DNA of 64,000 bases. Source: Nocardioides aromaticivorans (GTDB taxonomy: Bacteria; Actinomycetota; Actinomycetes; Propionibacteriales; Nocardioidaceae). The notes under the pieces were generated by a model. That model had not been told where the DNA came from, ran no database searches, and saw nothing but the letters and a program-made list of their open reading frames with translations. A program made the position numbers and the translations under genes. Of the stretch, positions 29,714 to 39,988 are shown one piece after another (position 1 is the first letter of the stretch; every line of letters begins with the position of its first letter). The stretch spans positions 2,852,001 through 2,916,000 of the forward strand of contig NZ_JACBZM010000001.1 in assembly GCF_013408525.1 (NCBI RefSeq). Reading direction: 5' to 3'.

Positions 29714-30991
29714 ATGAGCCTCGAGACCGTCTTCACCTACGCCGCACCGGCGCTCAAGTTCGGCCGCGGTGCCTCCCGCGAGATCGGGTACGACGTCAGC
29801 GGCTGGGGCGCGCGCCGGGTCCTGCTGGTGACCGATCCCGGGGTCGCCGCTGCCGGGCACGCGGACGACGTCGCGGGCGGCCTGCGCGGCCGCGGCATCG
29901 AGGTCGTGGTCTTCGACCGCTCGCGGGTCGAGCCGACCGACGTCTCGCTGGAGGAGGCGGTCGCGTTCGCCCGCTCCGAGGGGCCCTTCGACGCCGTCGT
30001 CGCCGTGGGCGGTGGGTCGTCGATCGACACGGCGAAGGCGGTCGCCCTGCTGGTGACCAACCCCGGCGAGCTGATGGACTACGTCAACGCTCCCGTCGGC
30101 AAGGCGCGGGCGCCACAGAACCCGGTGCTCCCGCTGGTCGCCGTACCGACGACGACCGGGACGGGCAGCGAGTCGACGACGATCTGCGTGATGGACGTGC
30201 TGTCGCTGAAGGTGAAGACCGGCATCAGCCACGCGGCGCTGCGGCCGCGACTGGCCGTCGTCGACCCGGCCCTGTCGGCCACCCAGCCGGCGGGCGTCAC
30301 GGCGGCCGCGGGGATGGACATCCTGTGCCACGCGCTGGAGAGCTACACCGCGCGCTGGTACGCCGACTTCGACGCGAAGACGCCGGAGCAGCGCGTGCCC
30401 TACTGCGGCTCGAACCCGATCGCCGACCTGTGGTCGGAGAAGGCGCTGGGCCTGCTCTCCACCGCCTTCCGGGCCGCCGTGCACCGCGACCCCGACGACC
30501 CGGCCGGCGTGGCCGCGGCCGACGAGATGGCGCTCGCGGCGACCTTCGCCGGCCTCGGCTTCGGCAACGCCGGCGTCCACATCCCGCACGCCAACGCCTA
30601 CCCGATCGCCGGGCGGGTGCGGGACTTCACGCCCGCGGACTACCCGCAGGACGAGCCGATGGTGCCGCACGGGATGGCCGTGTCGCTGACCGCGCCGGAG
30701 GCCTTCCGGTTCACCTTCGACGCCTCGCCGGAGCGCCACCTGCGCGCCGCGCGGCTGCTGGACCCGGCGGCGCAGGGCAACGGCCCCGACGTGCTGCCCG
30801 ACGTGCTCGCCCGGCTGATGCAGGACATCCACATCCCCAACGGCCTCGGCGCGGTCGGCTACGGCGAGGCCGACGTCGACGACCTCGTCGACGGCGCGCT
30901 CAAGCAGCAGCGCCTGCTGGCCACCGCGCCGAAGGACGTCACGGGCGAGGACCTCGCGGGGATCATCGGGGCCTCCCTCGAGCACTGGTGA
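29714..30991 (+). CDS. Iron-containing alcohol dehydrogenase, hydroxyacid-oxoacid transhydrogenase type
   Basis: A 425-residue group III (Fe-dependent) dehydrogenase. The sequence follows the ADHFE1/hydroxyacid-oxoacid transhydrogenase branch: FTYAAPALKFGRGASREIGY near the start, the nucleotide-binding GGGSSIDTAK, PTTTGTGSE, and metal-binding residues in GMDILCHALESY, IPHANAYPIAG and VPHGMAVSL. The likely reaction is oxidation of 4-hydroxybutyrate or a similar hydroxyacid coupled to 2-oxoglutarate. The start is ATG 29714 (MSLETVFTYAAPALK); ATG 29696 is also in frame. Confidence 0.87.
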   Translation: MSLETVFTYAAPALKFGRGASREIGYDVSGWGARRVLLVTDPGVAAAGHADDVAGGLRGRGIEVVVFDRSRVEPTDVSLEEAVAFARSEGPFDAVVAVGGGSSIDTAKAVALLVTNPGELMDYVNAPVGKARAPQNPVLPLVAVPTTTGTGSESTTICVMDVLSLKVKTGISHAALRPRLAVVDPALSATQPAGVTAAAGMDILCHALESYTARWYADFDAKTPEQRVPYCGSNPIADLWSEKALGLLSTAFRAAVHRDPDDPAGVAAADEMALAATFAGLGFGNAGVHIPHANAYPIAGRVRDFTPADYPQDEPMVPHGMAVSLTAPEAFRFTFDASPERHLRAARLLDPAAQGNGPDVLPDVLARLMQDIHIPNGLGAVGYGEADVDDLVDGALKQQRLLATAPKDVTGEDLAGIIGASLEHW

Positions 30992-31012
30992 TCCCGCGCC
31001 GGTCACGACCGG

Positions 31013-33160
31013 TCAGGGCAGGCGCACCTCGCGCAGCCCGGTGACCACCCGGACGACGTAGTAGGCGACGCCGGCGACGCTCGGGTGCACGCCGTCGGTG
31101 CCGACGTACACGTCCTGGTTGCCGTCGCCGTGGGGGTCGACGATCGAGCCGGTCCCGGTCAGCCAGCGGTCGGTGTACGGGTCGATGAACCCGATCACGT
31201 TCGGGTGGCGGCCCAGGGTCGCGGCCAGGGTGGCGTTCATCGCCCGCGACCGCGTGTCCCAGTAGCTCGCCTGGTAGCGCCCGAGCGGCTCGATGCCCAC
31301 GAGGACGACGGGCAGGTCGGGCCGCAGCCGGGCCAGGTCGTCGAGGTAGGCGTCCACCGCGGCCCGGTGTGCCTCAGCGCTGTAGGAGGCGACGGGCGCG
31401 TCGTTGAACGAGCCGTTGACGATGAGGAGGTCGAGCGGTGCCCGCCTGACCGCGGCGAGGCGTCGGTCGGAGCCGAAGACGCTCGGCACGAAGCTGCCGT
31501 ACGACGGCGCCGACGACTTCGACAGGTAGCCGGTGCCGCCCTCGGCGAGGTTCCACACCCGCCAGCCGGTGAGCCGGCCCAGGGTGGGGACGGCCGCACG
31601 GCTCATGCACAGCGCCTGGGTGCACTTGTCGAACATCGAGTCGGACACGACGCCGACGGTGAAGGGCGCCGGCGTCGCCTTGATGACCGCCTTGTCGCCG
31701 GCGGGCGTGTCGACGCCGGTGAACGACAGCGGGCCGGCGAAGCGGACCCGGGTGGTCGCCCGTGCTGGGAGGACCACCACGACCCAGTTGAGGACGTAGG
31801 TGCGGTCGCCGGAGCTCTGCACGCGCAGCGGGCGCGCCGCGACCGGGCGCCCGTTCAGCCAGACCATCGCGTCGTGGGTGCGGGTGCCGCGGAAGGCGAT
31901 GGCGAACCGCCGGGCGGTGATGGTGAAGGTGACGTCGACGTTCTTGACGCTCGCGTTCGTGCCGGCGTACTCGCCGCCTTTGGAGGCGCTGGCGATGTTC
32001 GACCCGGACTTCGCGCTCGCGAGGGTGAGGAAGGGCACCGGCCGGCCGGCGTGGGTGAACGCCGTCCCGTCGTACCACCACCGGCGCCGCAGGTCCCTCC
32101 ACCCGGGCCGGGTCGTGGTGACCGCGACCCGTACCTGGCTGGTCGTCAGCGGGGTGGTGCTGCTCGGCCTCATCAGCTCGGCCAGCCGCGGCCCGCGGGG
32201 GTGGAGGTCGTCGGGGACGGCGTAGGGCGCCGTCGTCCGGTCGACGGGCGCGACCCCGTCGGCCTCCGCGTGCACGGCGACCGTGAGGGTGGTGCCGGCG
32301 TCCTCCGCCGTCAGCGTGTACGACGCCCCGGTCGCGCCCTCGACCGGCACCCCGTCGCGGGACCACTGGTAGGTGAGCGTGGTGGGCGCCGGGCGCCAGC
32401 CGTCCAGGTCGACCCGGACCTCCTCGCCCAGCCGGGGCAGTCCGATGACCGCAGGCTGCGGGGCGACGAAGCTGCCCTCCCGCACGACGCCGGTCGGCCG
32501 GCTGTCGCGCACGACGAAGCTCGACGACGAGCCGCCGCTGGGAAAGGCGGTCGCGGACACGGTGATCACGTGGCCCAGGTCGGCGCCCGTCAGCGGGTAC
32601 GACGACCCGGTCACGGAGGTGCGTACGCCGTCGCGGTTCCACTCGAGACCGGTCGTCGCCGGCGTGGGCGACCAGGTGCCCGTCGTGGCCTCGAGCACCG
32701 AGCCGACGGTCAGCTCGCCGGTCACGGTCGGCAGGGGAGCGGTCGTGAACGGCGGCGCGGCGTCCGCGAAGACGTAGATGCCGAGCGCCTCCGACGGCAC
32801 GCTCGTCGTACCGGTCGACGCGGGGACGACGAGACGCACCCAGCCGGCGCCCGCGAGGGCCATCGGGCCGTGGTCGAGGGGGACCGTGACGGCGAGCCGG
32901 CCGTCGTCGAGGAGGCGCGCGGTCGCGTCGACCGCGGTCCAGCCGGGGCCGGAGACCCAACGCTCGACGGCGACGTCCGCCGGCGAGGCAGGCCCGTCGC
33001 CGGCCGACGAGCCGAGGAGGGTGAGCTCGCCGCCGACCTGCGGGAAGACCGTGACCGACTCCACCGTGGGGGTCGCCGCGGCGGCCGGCGACGCGAGGAC
33101 CGGCCCGAGCGGCAGGCAGGCCAGGGCCACGACCAGCGCGATGCGCAGGGCGTTCCGCAC
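31013..33160 (-). CDS. Large secreted SGNH/GDSL-type hydrolase with Ig-like repeats
   Basis: A 715-residue exported protein with a signal peptide of about 29 residues. Residues 135-320 contain two Ig-like repeats of the type TVTGELTVGSVLEATTGTW / YQWSRDGVPVEGATG, common in actinobacterial surface proteins. The C-terminal third (about 500-715) is an SGNH hydrolase. The nucleophile motif is the variant VVSDSMFD with Ser508 instead of GDS. Block II is EGGTGY (Gly541), block III VNGSFND (Asn586), and the acid-base pair is in DGVHPS (Asp689, His692). It may be an esterase acting on cell-envelope carbohydrate or lipid; the substrate is unknown. Confidence 0.82.
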   Translation of the reverse strand: MRNALRIALVVALACLPLGPVLASPAAAATPTVESVTVFPQVGGELTLLGSSAGDGPASPADVAVERWVSGPGWTAVDATARLLDDGRLAVTVPLDHGPMALAGAGWVRLVVPASTGTTSVPSEALGIYVFADAAPPFTTAPLPTVTGELTVGSVLEATTGTWSPTPATTGLEWNRDGVRTSVTGSSYPLTGADLGHVITVSATAFPSGGSSSSFVVRDSRPTGVVREGSFVAPQPAVIGLPRLGEEVRVDLDGWRPAPTTLTYQWSRDGVPVEGATGASYTLTAEDAGTTLTVAVHAEADGVAPVDRTTAPYAVPDDLHPRGPRLAELMRPSSTTPLTTSQVRVAVTTTRPGWRDLRRRWWYDGTAFTHAGRPVPFLTLASAKSGSNIASASKGGEYAGTNASVKNVDVTFTITARRFAIAFRGTRTHDAMVWLNGRPVAARPLRVQSSGDRTYVLNWVVVVLPARATTRVRFAGPLSFTGVDTPAGDKAVIKATPAPFTVGVVSDSMFDKCTQALCMSRAAVPTLGRLTGWRVWNLAEGGTGYLSKSSAPSYGSFVPSVFGSDRRLAAVRRAPLDLLIVNGSFNDAPVASYSAEAHRAAVDAYLDDLARLRPDLPVVLVGIEPLGRYQASYWDTRSRAMNATLAATLGRHPNVIGFIDPYTDRWLTGTGSIVDPHGDGNQDVYVGTDGVHPSVAGVAYYVVRVVTGLREVRLP

Positions 33161-33282
33161 GCTGCGAGCTCCTCGTCCCCCTCCCCAGGGGTGGACCCTG
33201 GCGAGGGTAGCGACGGGTCGCGCTGCCGTTCACCGGTTCGGCCGAAATTTCACGCGTGCTCGCGGCTCCGTAGGCTGGGGGT

Positions 33283-33369
33283 GTGAACCCGCGCCACCGT
33301 CGACTCGTCATCCCGGCTGCGCTGGTGGTCCTGCTGCTGATCGTGGTCGTCGCCGCGCTCGTGAAGTGA
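33283..33369 (+). CDS. Possible 28-residue single-pass membrane peptide
   Basis: GTG at 33283 opens a 28-codon frame ending TGA at 33369. The peptide has a basic head (MNPRHRRLVIPAAL) and then an uninterrupted hydrophobic helix of about 17 residues, ending in Lys. The stop is 7 bases before the methyltransferase start, so it could be co-transcribed and translationally linked. A G-rich stretch (GGCTGGGG) immediately precedes the start. Base composition is coding-like, but short frames like this occur by chance in high-GC DNA. No function is proposed. Confidence 0.45.
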   Translation: MNPRHRRLVIPAALVVLLLIVVVAALVK

Positions 33370-33376
33370 GGCCCTG

Positions 33377-34594
33377 ATGGCGAGCCGTACGGAGACGCTG
33401 GAGCAGGGACTGGCCCGGGTGCGCGAGGACCTGCTGGCCGACGACCGGCTGGTCCGGGCCGTCGCGTCCGGCCGGCGCCGCTCGGCGACCCCCGACTGGC
33501 GTCGCGTCGAGCTGCGCTGGGTCGACCTCAAGGCGGGCCGGCACCTGCAGGTCGTCCGGTACGACGCCACCCAGGCGCACACCTCCAACCACCTCGCCGG
33601 CGACGCGGCCGCTGCCGTGGTCGAGGACCTCCTCGCCGAGCCGTTCGGCAACTGGACGGTCGAGACCACGGCCCACCTGCTGTCGCTGCGGGTCACCAAG
33701 AAGGGCGACGCCGCACTGCACACCTCGGCCCGCACGCTGCCGGCGGCCGGCGCGGCGGTGGCGCCCGACCGGGGCCACGACCGCGCCAAGGAGCGGATGC
33801 TCGCCGAGGACGACCCGCTGTTCGCCGCCCTCGGGCTGGCCGACGCGCAGGGCCGGATCAAGCCCAGCCGGATGGCGAAGTACCGGCAGGTCGAGGACTT
33901 CCTGCGCATCCTCGACCGCTCGGTCGCCGACGCCCGGGCGCGCGGCCACCTGCGCAAGCCGACCGCCGAGGACCCGCTGCGGGTCGTCGACCTGGGCTGC
34001 GGCAACGGCTACCTCACCTTCGCCGCGCACCGCTTCCTCACCGAGCGCCGCGGCCTGCCGGTGCACCTGACCGGCGTCGACGTGAAGGAGCAGTCGCGCG
34101 ACCACAACGCCGCCGTCGCGGCCGGCCTCGGCATCGACGCCTCCTTCGTGGCGGGCACGATCGGCGAGGCCGTCCTGGCGGAGGCGCCGGACGTCGTCCT
34201 CGCCCTGCACGCGTGCGACACCGCCACCGACGACGCCCTCGCCCGCGCCGTCGACTGGGAGGCCTCGCTCGTGCTGGCCGCGCCCTGCTGCCACCACGAC
34301 ATCGCGGCCCAGCTGCGCAAGGCGGACACCCCGACGCCGTACACGGCGCTGGTGCGCGACGGCATCCTCCGCGAGCGCTTCGCGGACACCCTCACCGACG
34401 CGCTGCGGGCGCAGCTGCTGCGCAGCCGCGGCTACCGGGTCGACGTGATGGAGTTCGTCGACAGCGCGCACACCCCGCGCAACACCCTGCTGCGCGCGGT
34501 GCGCACCGGCGGCGTGCAGCCCCTGACCGAGTACGACGACCTGGTGGCCACGTGGGGCATCCACCCTCGCCTCGGCGAGCTCCTGGGGACGTGA
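33377..34594 (+). CDS. Class I SAM-dependent methyltransferase (METTL25/GSTCD-like)
   Basis: A 405-residue protein with a Rossmann methyltransferase domain in its second half. Motif I is VVDLGCGNGYLTF (Asp205-Gly211). Downstream are TGVDVKEQS and the distinctive LALHACDTATDDAL and APCCHHDIA segments, which resemble the Methyltransf_32/METTL25 group and suggest an RNA or protein substrate. The first 190 residues, with no motif I know, probably recognise the substrate. The ATG follows AAGTGAGGCCCTG. The stop overlaps the next start (GTGA). Confidence 0.8.
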   Translation: MASRTETLEQGLARVREDLLADDRLVRAVASGRRRSATPDWRRVELRWVDLKAGRHLQVVRYDATQAHTSNHLAGDAAAAVVEDLLAEPFGNWTVETTAHLLSLRVTKKGDAALHTSARTLPAAGAAVAPDRGHDRAKERMLAEDDPLFAALGLADAQGRIKPSRMAKYRQVEDFLRILDRSVADARARGHLRKPTAEDPLRVVDLGCGNGYLTFAAHRFLTERRGLPVHLTGVDVKEQSRDHNAAVAAGLGIDASFVAGTIGEAVLAEAPDVVLALHACDTATDDALARAVDWEASLVLAAPCCHHDIAAQLRKADTPTPYTALVRDGILRERFADTLTDALRAQLLRSRGYRVDVMEFVDSAHTPRNTLLRAVRTGGVQPLTEYDDLVATWGIHPRLGELLGT

Positions 34595-35565
34595 GGCGGG
34601 TGGAGAAGGTCCTGCTCGCGTTGCTGCCCGTGCCCTTCGGGATCGGCTTCCTCGCCCCCGGACCGGTCGAGGAGCCGATCGCGTCCGAGGTGGCCTTCCA
34701 CTTCACCGACCCCGAGATCGTCGAGTCCAGCGGCCTGGTCGCGCAGGACGGGCTCGTCGTCACCGTCAACGACTCCGGCGACAGCAACCGGATCTTCACC
34801 GTCGACCCGGCGACGGGCGACACCGTCGGGGTGACCCGCTGGCAGGGTGAGGCCGACGACATCGAGTCCCTCGCGCCGGCCGGTGACGGGCAGGTGTGGG
34901 TCGGCGACACGGGCGACAACGAGCATGCCCGCGACACCATCACGGTGACCGAGGTGCCCTTCGGCCGCGGCGAGCGCGAGGTCCGCGGGGCGTCGTACGA
35001 GCTCTCCTACGGTGGGGCGCCGCAGGACGCCGAGACGCTGCTGAGCGACCCGACGACGGGGCGGCTCTATGTCGTCACCAAGGGCGTGTTCGGGCGGGTC
35101 TACGCGGCGCCGGAGGAGCTCGACCCCGATGCGGTCAACCAGCTCACCCCGGTCGACGAGGTCCTCGGGATCGCGACCGACGGCGCCTTCCTCCCTGACG
35201 GGAGGCACGTGATCATCCGCAATTACACGCAGGCGGCCGTCTACACCTGGCCCGACCTCGACCGGGTCGCCCTGCTCGACCTGCCCGCGCAGCAGCAGGG
35301 CGAGGGCGTCGCGGTGACCGCCGACGGCGAGATCCTGCTCAGCTCGGAGGGCCAGGACGCCGAGGTGCTGCGGGTGGAGCTGCCGGCCGACGTCCGCGCG
35401 CAGCTGGCCGGCACCTCCGCGTCGCCGTCGCCGTCGCTGTCACCGGACGCCGCGACGGGCCACGACGAGGTCGCCAACCACACGGAGTGGTGGCCGTGGG
35501 CGCTCGGCGGCCTGGCCGGCGCGGCGATCATCGCGGTGCTGGTGCGCTCGCTCCGACCCCGCTGA
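34591..35565 (+). CDS. Membrane-anchored beta-propeller-like secreted protein
   Basis: A 324-residue protein with an N-terminal hydrophobic segment (signal or anchor, residues 4-22), then about 240 residues of short repeated strands such as VTVNDSGDSNRIFTVDPATG, VWVGDTGDNEHARD and ILLSSEGQDAEVLRVELP. This pattern suggests a propeller related to phytase-like or SdiA-regulated-type folds. Near the C terminus a Ser/Pro-rich linker leads to one membrane helix (about 295-317) and a short basic tail, so the protein would sit on the outer face of the membrane. The GTG 34591 overlaps the methyltransferase stop, indicating an operon. Confidence 0.65.
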   Translation: MRRVEKVLLALLPVPFGIGFLAPGPVEEPIASEVAFHFTDPEIVESSGLVAQDGLVVTVNDSGDSNRIFTVDPATGDTVGVTRWQGEADDIESLAPAGDGQVWVGDTGDNEHARDTITVTEVPFGRGEREVRGASYELSYGGAPQDAETLLSDPTTGRLYVVTKGVFGRVYAAPEELDPDAVNQLTPVDEVLGIATDGAFLPDGRHVIIRNYTQAAVYTWPDLDRVALLDLPAQQQGEGVAVTADGEILLSSEGQDAEVLRVELPADVRAQLAGTSASPSPSLSPDAATGHDEVANHTEWWPWALGGLAGAAIIAVLVRSLRPR

Positions 35566-35610
35566 CGGGTCCGAGAGGCTGAACCGGGCGTCGCGGGATA
35601 CCGACGAGCC

Positions 35611-36597
35611 GTGGCCCGTCTCCGTCGCAGCTCACCCGACCAGCCGGGCTGGACCCGGCGTCGCGCCGGGCGAGGCTTCGTTCACCTCGACGAGTCCGGC
35701 CGGCCGCTGCCCGCCGAGGACGCCGACAGGTGCCGCGCGCTGGTGATCCCGCCGGCCTGGCGCGACGTGTGGATCTGCCCGTTCCCGAACGGGCACCTGC
35801 AGGCCGTCGGCACCGACGACGCCGGCCGTCGCCAGTACATCTACCACCCGGACTGGGTCTCCCGCCGCAGCGACGAGAAGCACGCGCGGGTGATCGGGCT
35901 CGGGCGCCGGCTGCCGCGGATCCGTGAGGAGGTGCTCGCCGACCTCGGCGAGGACGACCTGGGGCAGAAGGCGACCTGCGCCCTCGCCGTCCGGCTGATC
36001 GACCTGGGCTGCTTCCGGATCGGCAACGACATGTACGCCGAGGAGTACGGCTCGTTCGGGCTGACCACCCTCGAGCGCCAGCACGTGCGCCGGTCGGGGG
36101 ACGCGATGGTGTTCGAGTTCATGGGCAAGTCCGGGGTCGAGCACCACGTGGAGATCGACGACGTCGTGGCCGTCGAGGCGCTCGACCGGCGGCGCCGGCG
36201 CCGCCGGTCGGACCGGAGGCTGCTGGACGTGACGGGGACCGACGTCAACGAGTACCTGCGCGGCGTCAGCGGACTGGACGTGACCGCCAAGGACTTCCGC
36301 ACCTGGCACGGGACCGTGCTGGCGGCCGCGGCGCTCGCCGAGGCGCCGCCGGCGTCCGAGTCGTCGAAGACCGCACGGAAGCGAGCCGTGGCGGCCGCGA
36401 TGCGGGAGGTCTCCGAGTTCCTCGGCAACACGCCCGCCCTCGCCCGCTCCGCGTACGTGGACCCGCGCGTCGTCGACGCCTACGAGGAGGACCGGACGAT
36501 CCGGGCCGCCGTCCGTCGTACGGCCGGCGAGGTGGACCCGGACGCCCGCCGGGCGGCGCTGGAGCGCGCGACGCTGCGCCTGGTCGGTGGTCGGTGA
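35611..36597 (+). CDS. DNA topoisomerase IB
   Basis: A poxvirus-like type IB topoisomerase, which nicks one strand through a 3'-phosphotyrosine and relaxes supercoils. In 328 residues the full catalytic set is visible: Arg136 in FRIGNDMYAEEYGSFGL, Lys173 in GKSGVEH, Arg230 and His233 in DFRTWHGT, and the tyrosine nucleophile Tyr282 in SAYVDPRVV. The small N-terminal domain (1-85) matches bacterial homologues. It begins at GTG 35611, 45 bases after the previous gene. Such enzymes are scattered among bacteria as non-essential extras. Confidence 0.93.
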   Translation: MARLRRSSPDQPGWTRRRAGRGFVHLDESGRPLPAEDADRCRALVIPPAWRDVWICPFPNGHLQAVGTDDAGRRQYIYHPDWVSRRSDEKHARVIGLGRRLPRIREEVLADLGEDDLGQKATCALAVRLIDLGCFRIGNDMYAEEYGSFGLTTLERQHVRRSGDAMVFEFMGKSGVEHHVEIDDVVAVEALDRRRRRRRSDRRLLDVTGTDVNEYLRGVSGLDVTAKDFRTWHGTVLAAAALAEAPPASESSKTARKRAVAAAMREVSEFLGNTPALARSAYVDPRVVDAYEEDRTIRAAVRRTAGEVDPDARRAALERATLRLVGGR

Positions 36598-36609
36598 CAC
36601 GATCGGCTC

Positions 36610-36912
36610 GTGACCGAGCACGAGTTCACGGCCGACCTGTGGCGCTGGCAGGCCCGCGACGAGGAGACCGGTGGTGCGTGGTTCTTCGTCAGCCTGCCCT
36701 TCGAGGTCTCCGACCTGCTGGACGAGGCCGGTCCGCGCAAGGGCTTCGGCAGCGTGCGGGTGGAGGTCAACATCGGGGCGAGCACGTGGCGGACGTCGGT
36801 GTTCCCGAGCGCCGAGGAGAAGACCTTCGTGCTGCCGGTGAAGAAGGCGGTCCGCGCCGCCGAGGGACTGGTCGAGGGCGGCCCGTGCCGCGTTCGGCTG
36901 CGGACGGTCTGA
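36610..36912 (+). CDS. DUF1905 domain protein
   Basis: A 100-residue protein that is entirely one DUF1905 domain: TEHEFTADLWRWQARDEETG at the start, WFFVSLPFEVSDLL, then RVEVNIGASTWRTSVFPS. These small beta-rich proteins have no known activity and are sometimes fused to YdeI-type domains. It starts at GTG 36610, 12 bases after topoisomerase IB, and the macrodomain gene follows after 13 bases, so the three are probably co-transcribed. Confidence 0.85.
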   Translation: MTEHEFTADLWRWQARDEETGGAWFFVSLPFEVSDLLDEAGPRKGFGSVRVEVNIGASTWRTSVFPSAEEKTFVLPVKKAVRAAEGLVEGGPCRVRLRTV

Positions 36913-36925
36913 GGAGGACCCGCTG

Positions 36926-37417
<492 letters not shown>

Positions 37418-37527
37418 GGCCACGGGCCGGGACTTCGTCCCGAATCCACTGACCGGTCGTCACCGCACGCGCCCGGGCGTCGTTGGTCCGCTACCGAACC
37501 AACCAGCCCCGACGAAAGGTGCGGACC

Positions 37528-37809
37528 ATGTCGATCGAGCTCCTCGCAGCAGCCCTGCTGGTCGTCGTCGCCTTCGTCTGCGCGGGCAGCCTGGCCCGCG
37601 GCCGCGACGTCATCGCGCTGGCCCCCGTGCCCGCCGCTCCCGCGAGTGCCGACGAGTGGCGCTCCGCGGCGCTGCACCACTTCCACGAGCACAAGGACCT
37701 GCGGCGCTCGGTCGCCGAGGCCCTCGCCACGCCCGGTGCCGTCACCGGCGAGGCCCGGCGCGACCTGATGGTCGCGCTCGGGGCCCCACGGGTGGACGTG
37801 ATGGCCTGA
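37528..37809 (+). CDS. Small membrane-anchored hypothetical protein
   Basis: A 93-residue protein, function not recognised. Residues 4-24 form one hydrophobic helix (ELLAAALLVVVAFVCAGSLA), after which the protein is soluble and His/Glu-rich around WRSAALHHFHEHKDLRR. ATG 37528 follows GAAAGGTGCGGACC. The coding bias is normal for the window. It converges on serC with a repeat element in between. Confidence 0.6.
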   Translation: MSIELLAAALLVVVAFVCAGSLARGRDVIALAPVPAAPASADEWRSAALHHFHEHKDLRRSVAEALATPGAVTGEARRDLMVALGAPRVDVMA

Positions 37810-37840
37810 TCGGGCCGCGGGGGGCGTCACTCCTGTCACA

Positions 37841-37951
37841 AGATTCACCGGCCGGCCGGTGAATCTCCCGTCCTTGGACGACGAAACTCATGCCTGGACG
37901 ACGAAACTTCGTCGTCCAGCCATGAGTTTCACCGGCCGGCCGGTGAAACTC
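37841..37951. repeat. 111-bp nested palindromic element, copy 1
   Basis: Three palindromes in a row. The first is a perfect 26-bp palindrome, 37841-37866 (AGATTCACCGGCC and complement). The second is a nested hairpin, 37883-37930: outer arms GAAACTCATG/CATGAGTTTC, inner arms TGGACGACGA/TCGTCGTCCA, loop AACT. The third is a perfect 28-bp palindrome, 37924-37951 (GAGTTTCACCGGCC and complement). GGACGACGAAACT is repeated directly 20 bp apart. A second copy at 60964-61074 matches at 105 of 111 positions. It lies between convergent genes. Confidence 0.95.
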
Positions 37952-37967
37952 CCGCCAGCCGCCCCGC

Positions 37968-39170
<1,203 letters not shown>

Positions 39171-39197
39171 TCACGCCCGTGTTCAATCGGTTTCGCC

Positions 39198-39689
39198 ATG
39201 CAAGCCCCGCTCGACCTCCGCCCCGTCGGCTACCTCCACCCCGACGCGACGAGCCTCGTCGCCCGCGTCCAGCGGGAGTACGTCGAGCGCTACGGATCGC
39301 CCGACGAGAGCCCCGTCGACCCCGCGCTCTTCGACCCGCCGGAGGGCCTCTTCCTCGTCGGGTACGACGGCGCGGACCCGGTCGCGACGGGCGCTTGGCG
39401 TCGCTCGCCGGTCCACGCCCTCGGCGGGTCCAGCGCGGTCGAGGTGAAGCGGATGTTCGTCGTCCCGGAGCGGCGGGGGCGGGGGTTCGCGCGGGCCGTG
39501 CTGGCGGAGCTGGAGTCGACCGCGGCCGCGGCGGGGCACGACCTCGTCGTCCTCGAGACGGGCTTGAAGCAGCCGGAGGCGATCGCGCTCTACCTCAGCG
39601 AGGGCTACGTGGAGATCCCGGGCTTCGGCTTCTACGCCGGCTACCCGTTGTCGCGGTGCTTCGGGAAGCGGATCGCCGCGGCTGGTTGA
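39198..39689 (+). CDS. GNAT-family N-acetyltransferase
   Basis: A 163-residue acetyl-CoA-dependent acetyltransferase. The acetyl-CoA loop is in VVPERRGRGFARAVLAELE (motif A, about residues 93-111), preceded by VEVKRMFV and followed by a motif B region DLVVLETGLKQPEAIALYLS. The substrate cannot be predicted. ATG 39198 starts near a strand switch, with serC divergent 108 bases away. Gene order says nothing about a pathway. Confidence 0.85.
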   Translation: MQAPLDLRPVGYLHPDATSLVARVQREYVERYGSPDESPVDPALFDPPEGLFLVGYDGADPVATGAWRRSPVHALGGSSAVEVKRMFVVPERRGRGFARAVLAELESTAAAAGHDLVVLETGLKQPEAIALYLSEGYVEIPGFGFYAGYPLSRCFGKRIAAAG

Positions 39690-39988
39690 GGTCCGCGTGC
39701 CGGCGAGCCCCGACAGTCGGGCGACGATCCGGGGCGGACGTCCGGACGTCATGCGAAGTGGTCGCCCGGACGACCGTTTCGCATGACCTCCCGGGCCAGG
39801 GGCCGCCGCAAGCGGGTGACGTCATGCGAACCGCGCGCGATGACGCTCGATTCGTATGACGTCCTGACGGCGAGCCCGGCGGAGCCCCAAAAACGGGCTG
39901 AGCGGCCCCGAGATGGACGGCCGCTCAGTTCTCCCGACCGGTCCATGCCCGGGGCCGCCCGCCCCAAACACGCGTGAAGGTAAAGACT
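39690..39988. other. Convergent gap filled by a palindromic element
   Basis: A 299-base gap between the GNAT gene and the ABC permease gene. The centre is the inverted-repeat element listed at 39745-39863. The right flank holds a possible terminator-like inverted repeat around GGGCTGAGCGGCC / GGCCGCTCAG (39896-39927), which would serve the permease transcript on the minus strand or the GNAT transcript. No coding frame is convincing. Confidence 0.55.
39745..39863. repeat. Paired palindromes sharing GACGTCATGCGAA
   Basis: Two hairpins begin with the same 13 bases, GACGTCATGCGAA, at 39745 and 39818. Hairpin 1 pairs GTCATGCGAA (39748-39757) with TTCGCATGAC (39778-39787), with an inner GGTCG/CGACC stem. 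Hairpin 2 pairs GACGTCATGCGAA (39818-39830) with TTCGTATGACGTC (39851-39863), one wobble mismatch. The arrangement matches the other convergent-gap palindromes in style but not in sequence. Confidence 0.85.

Noticed and set aside
37841..37951. Insertion sequence remnant
   Set aside because: There is no transposase fragment, target-site duplication or terminal repeat distinct from the internal palindromes; the two copies share only the 111-bp core.
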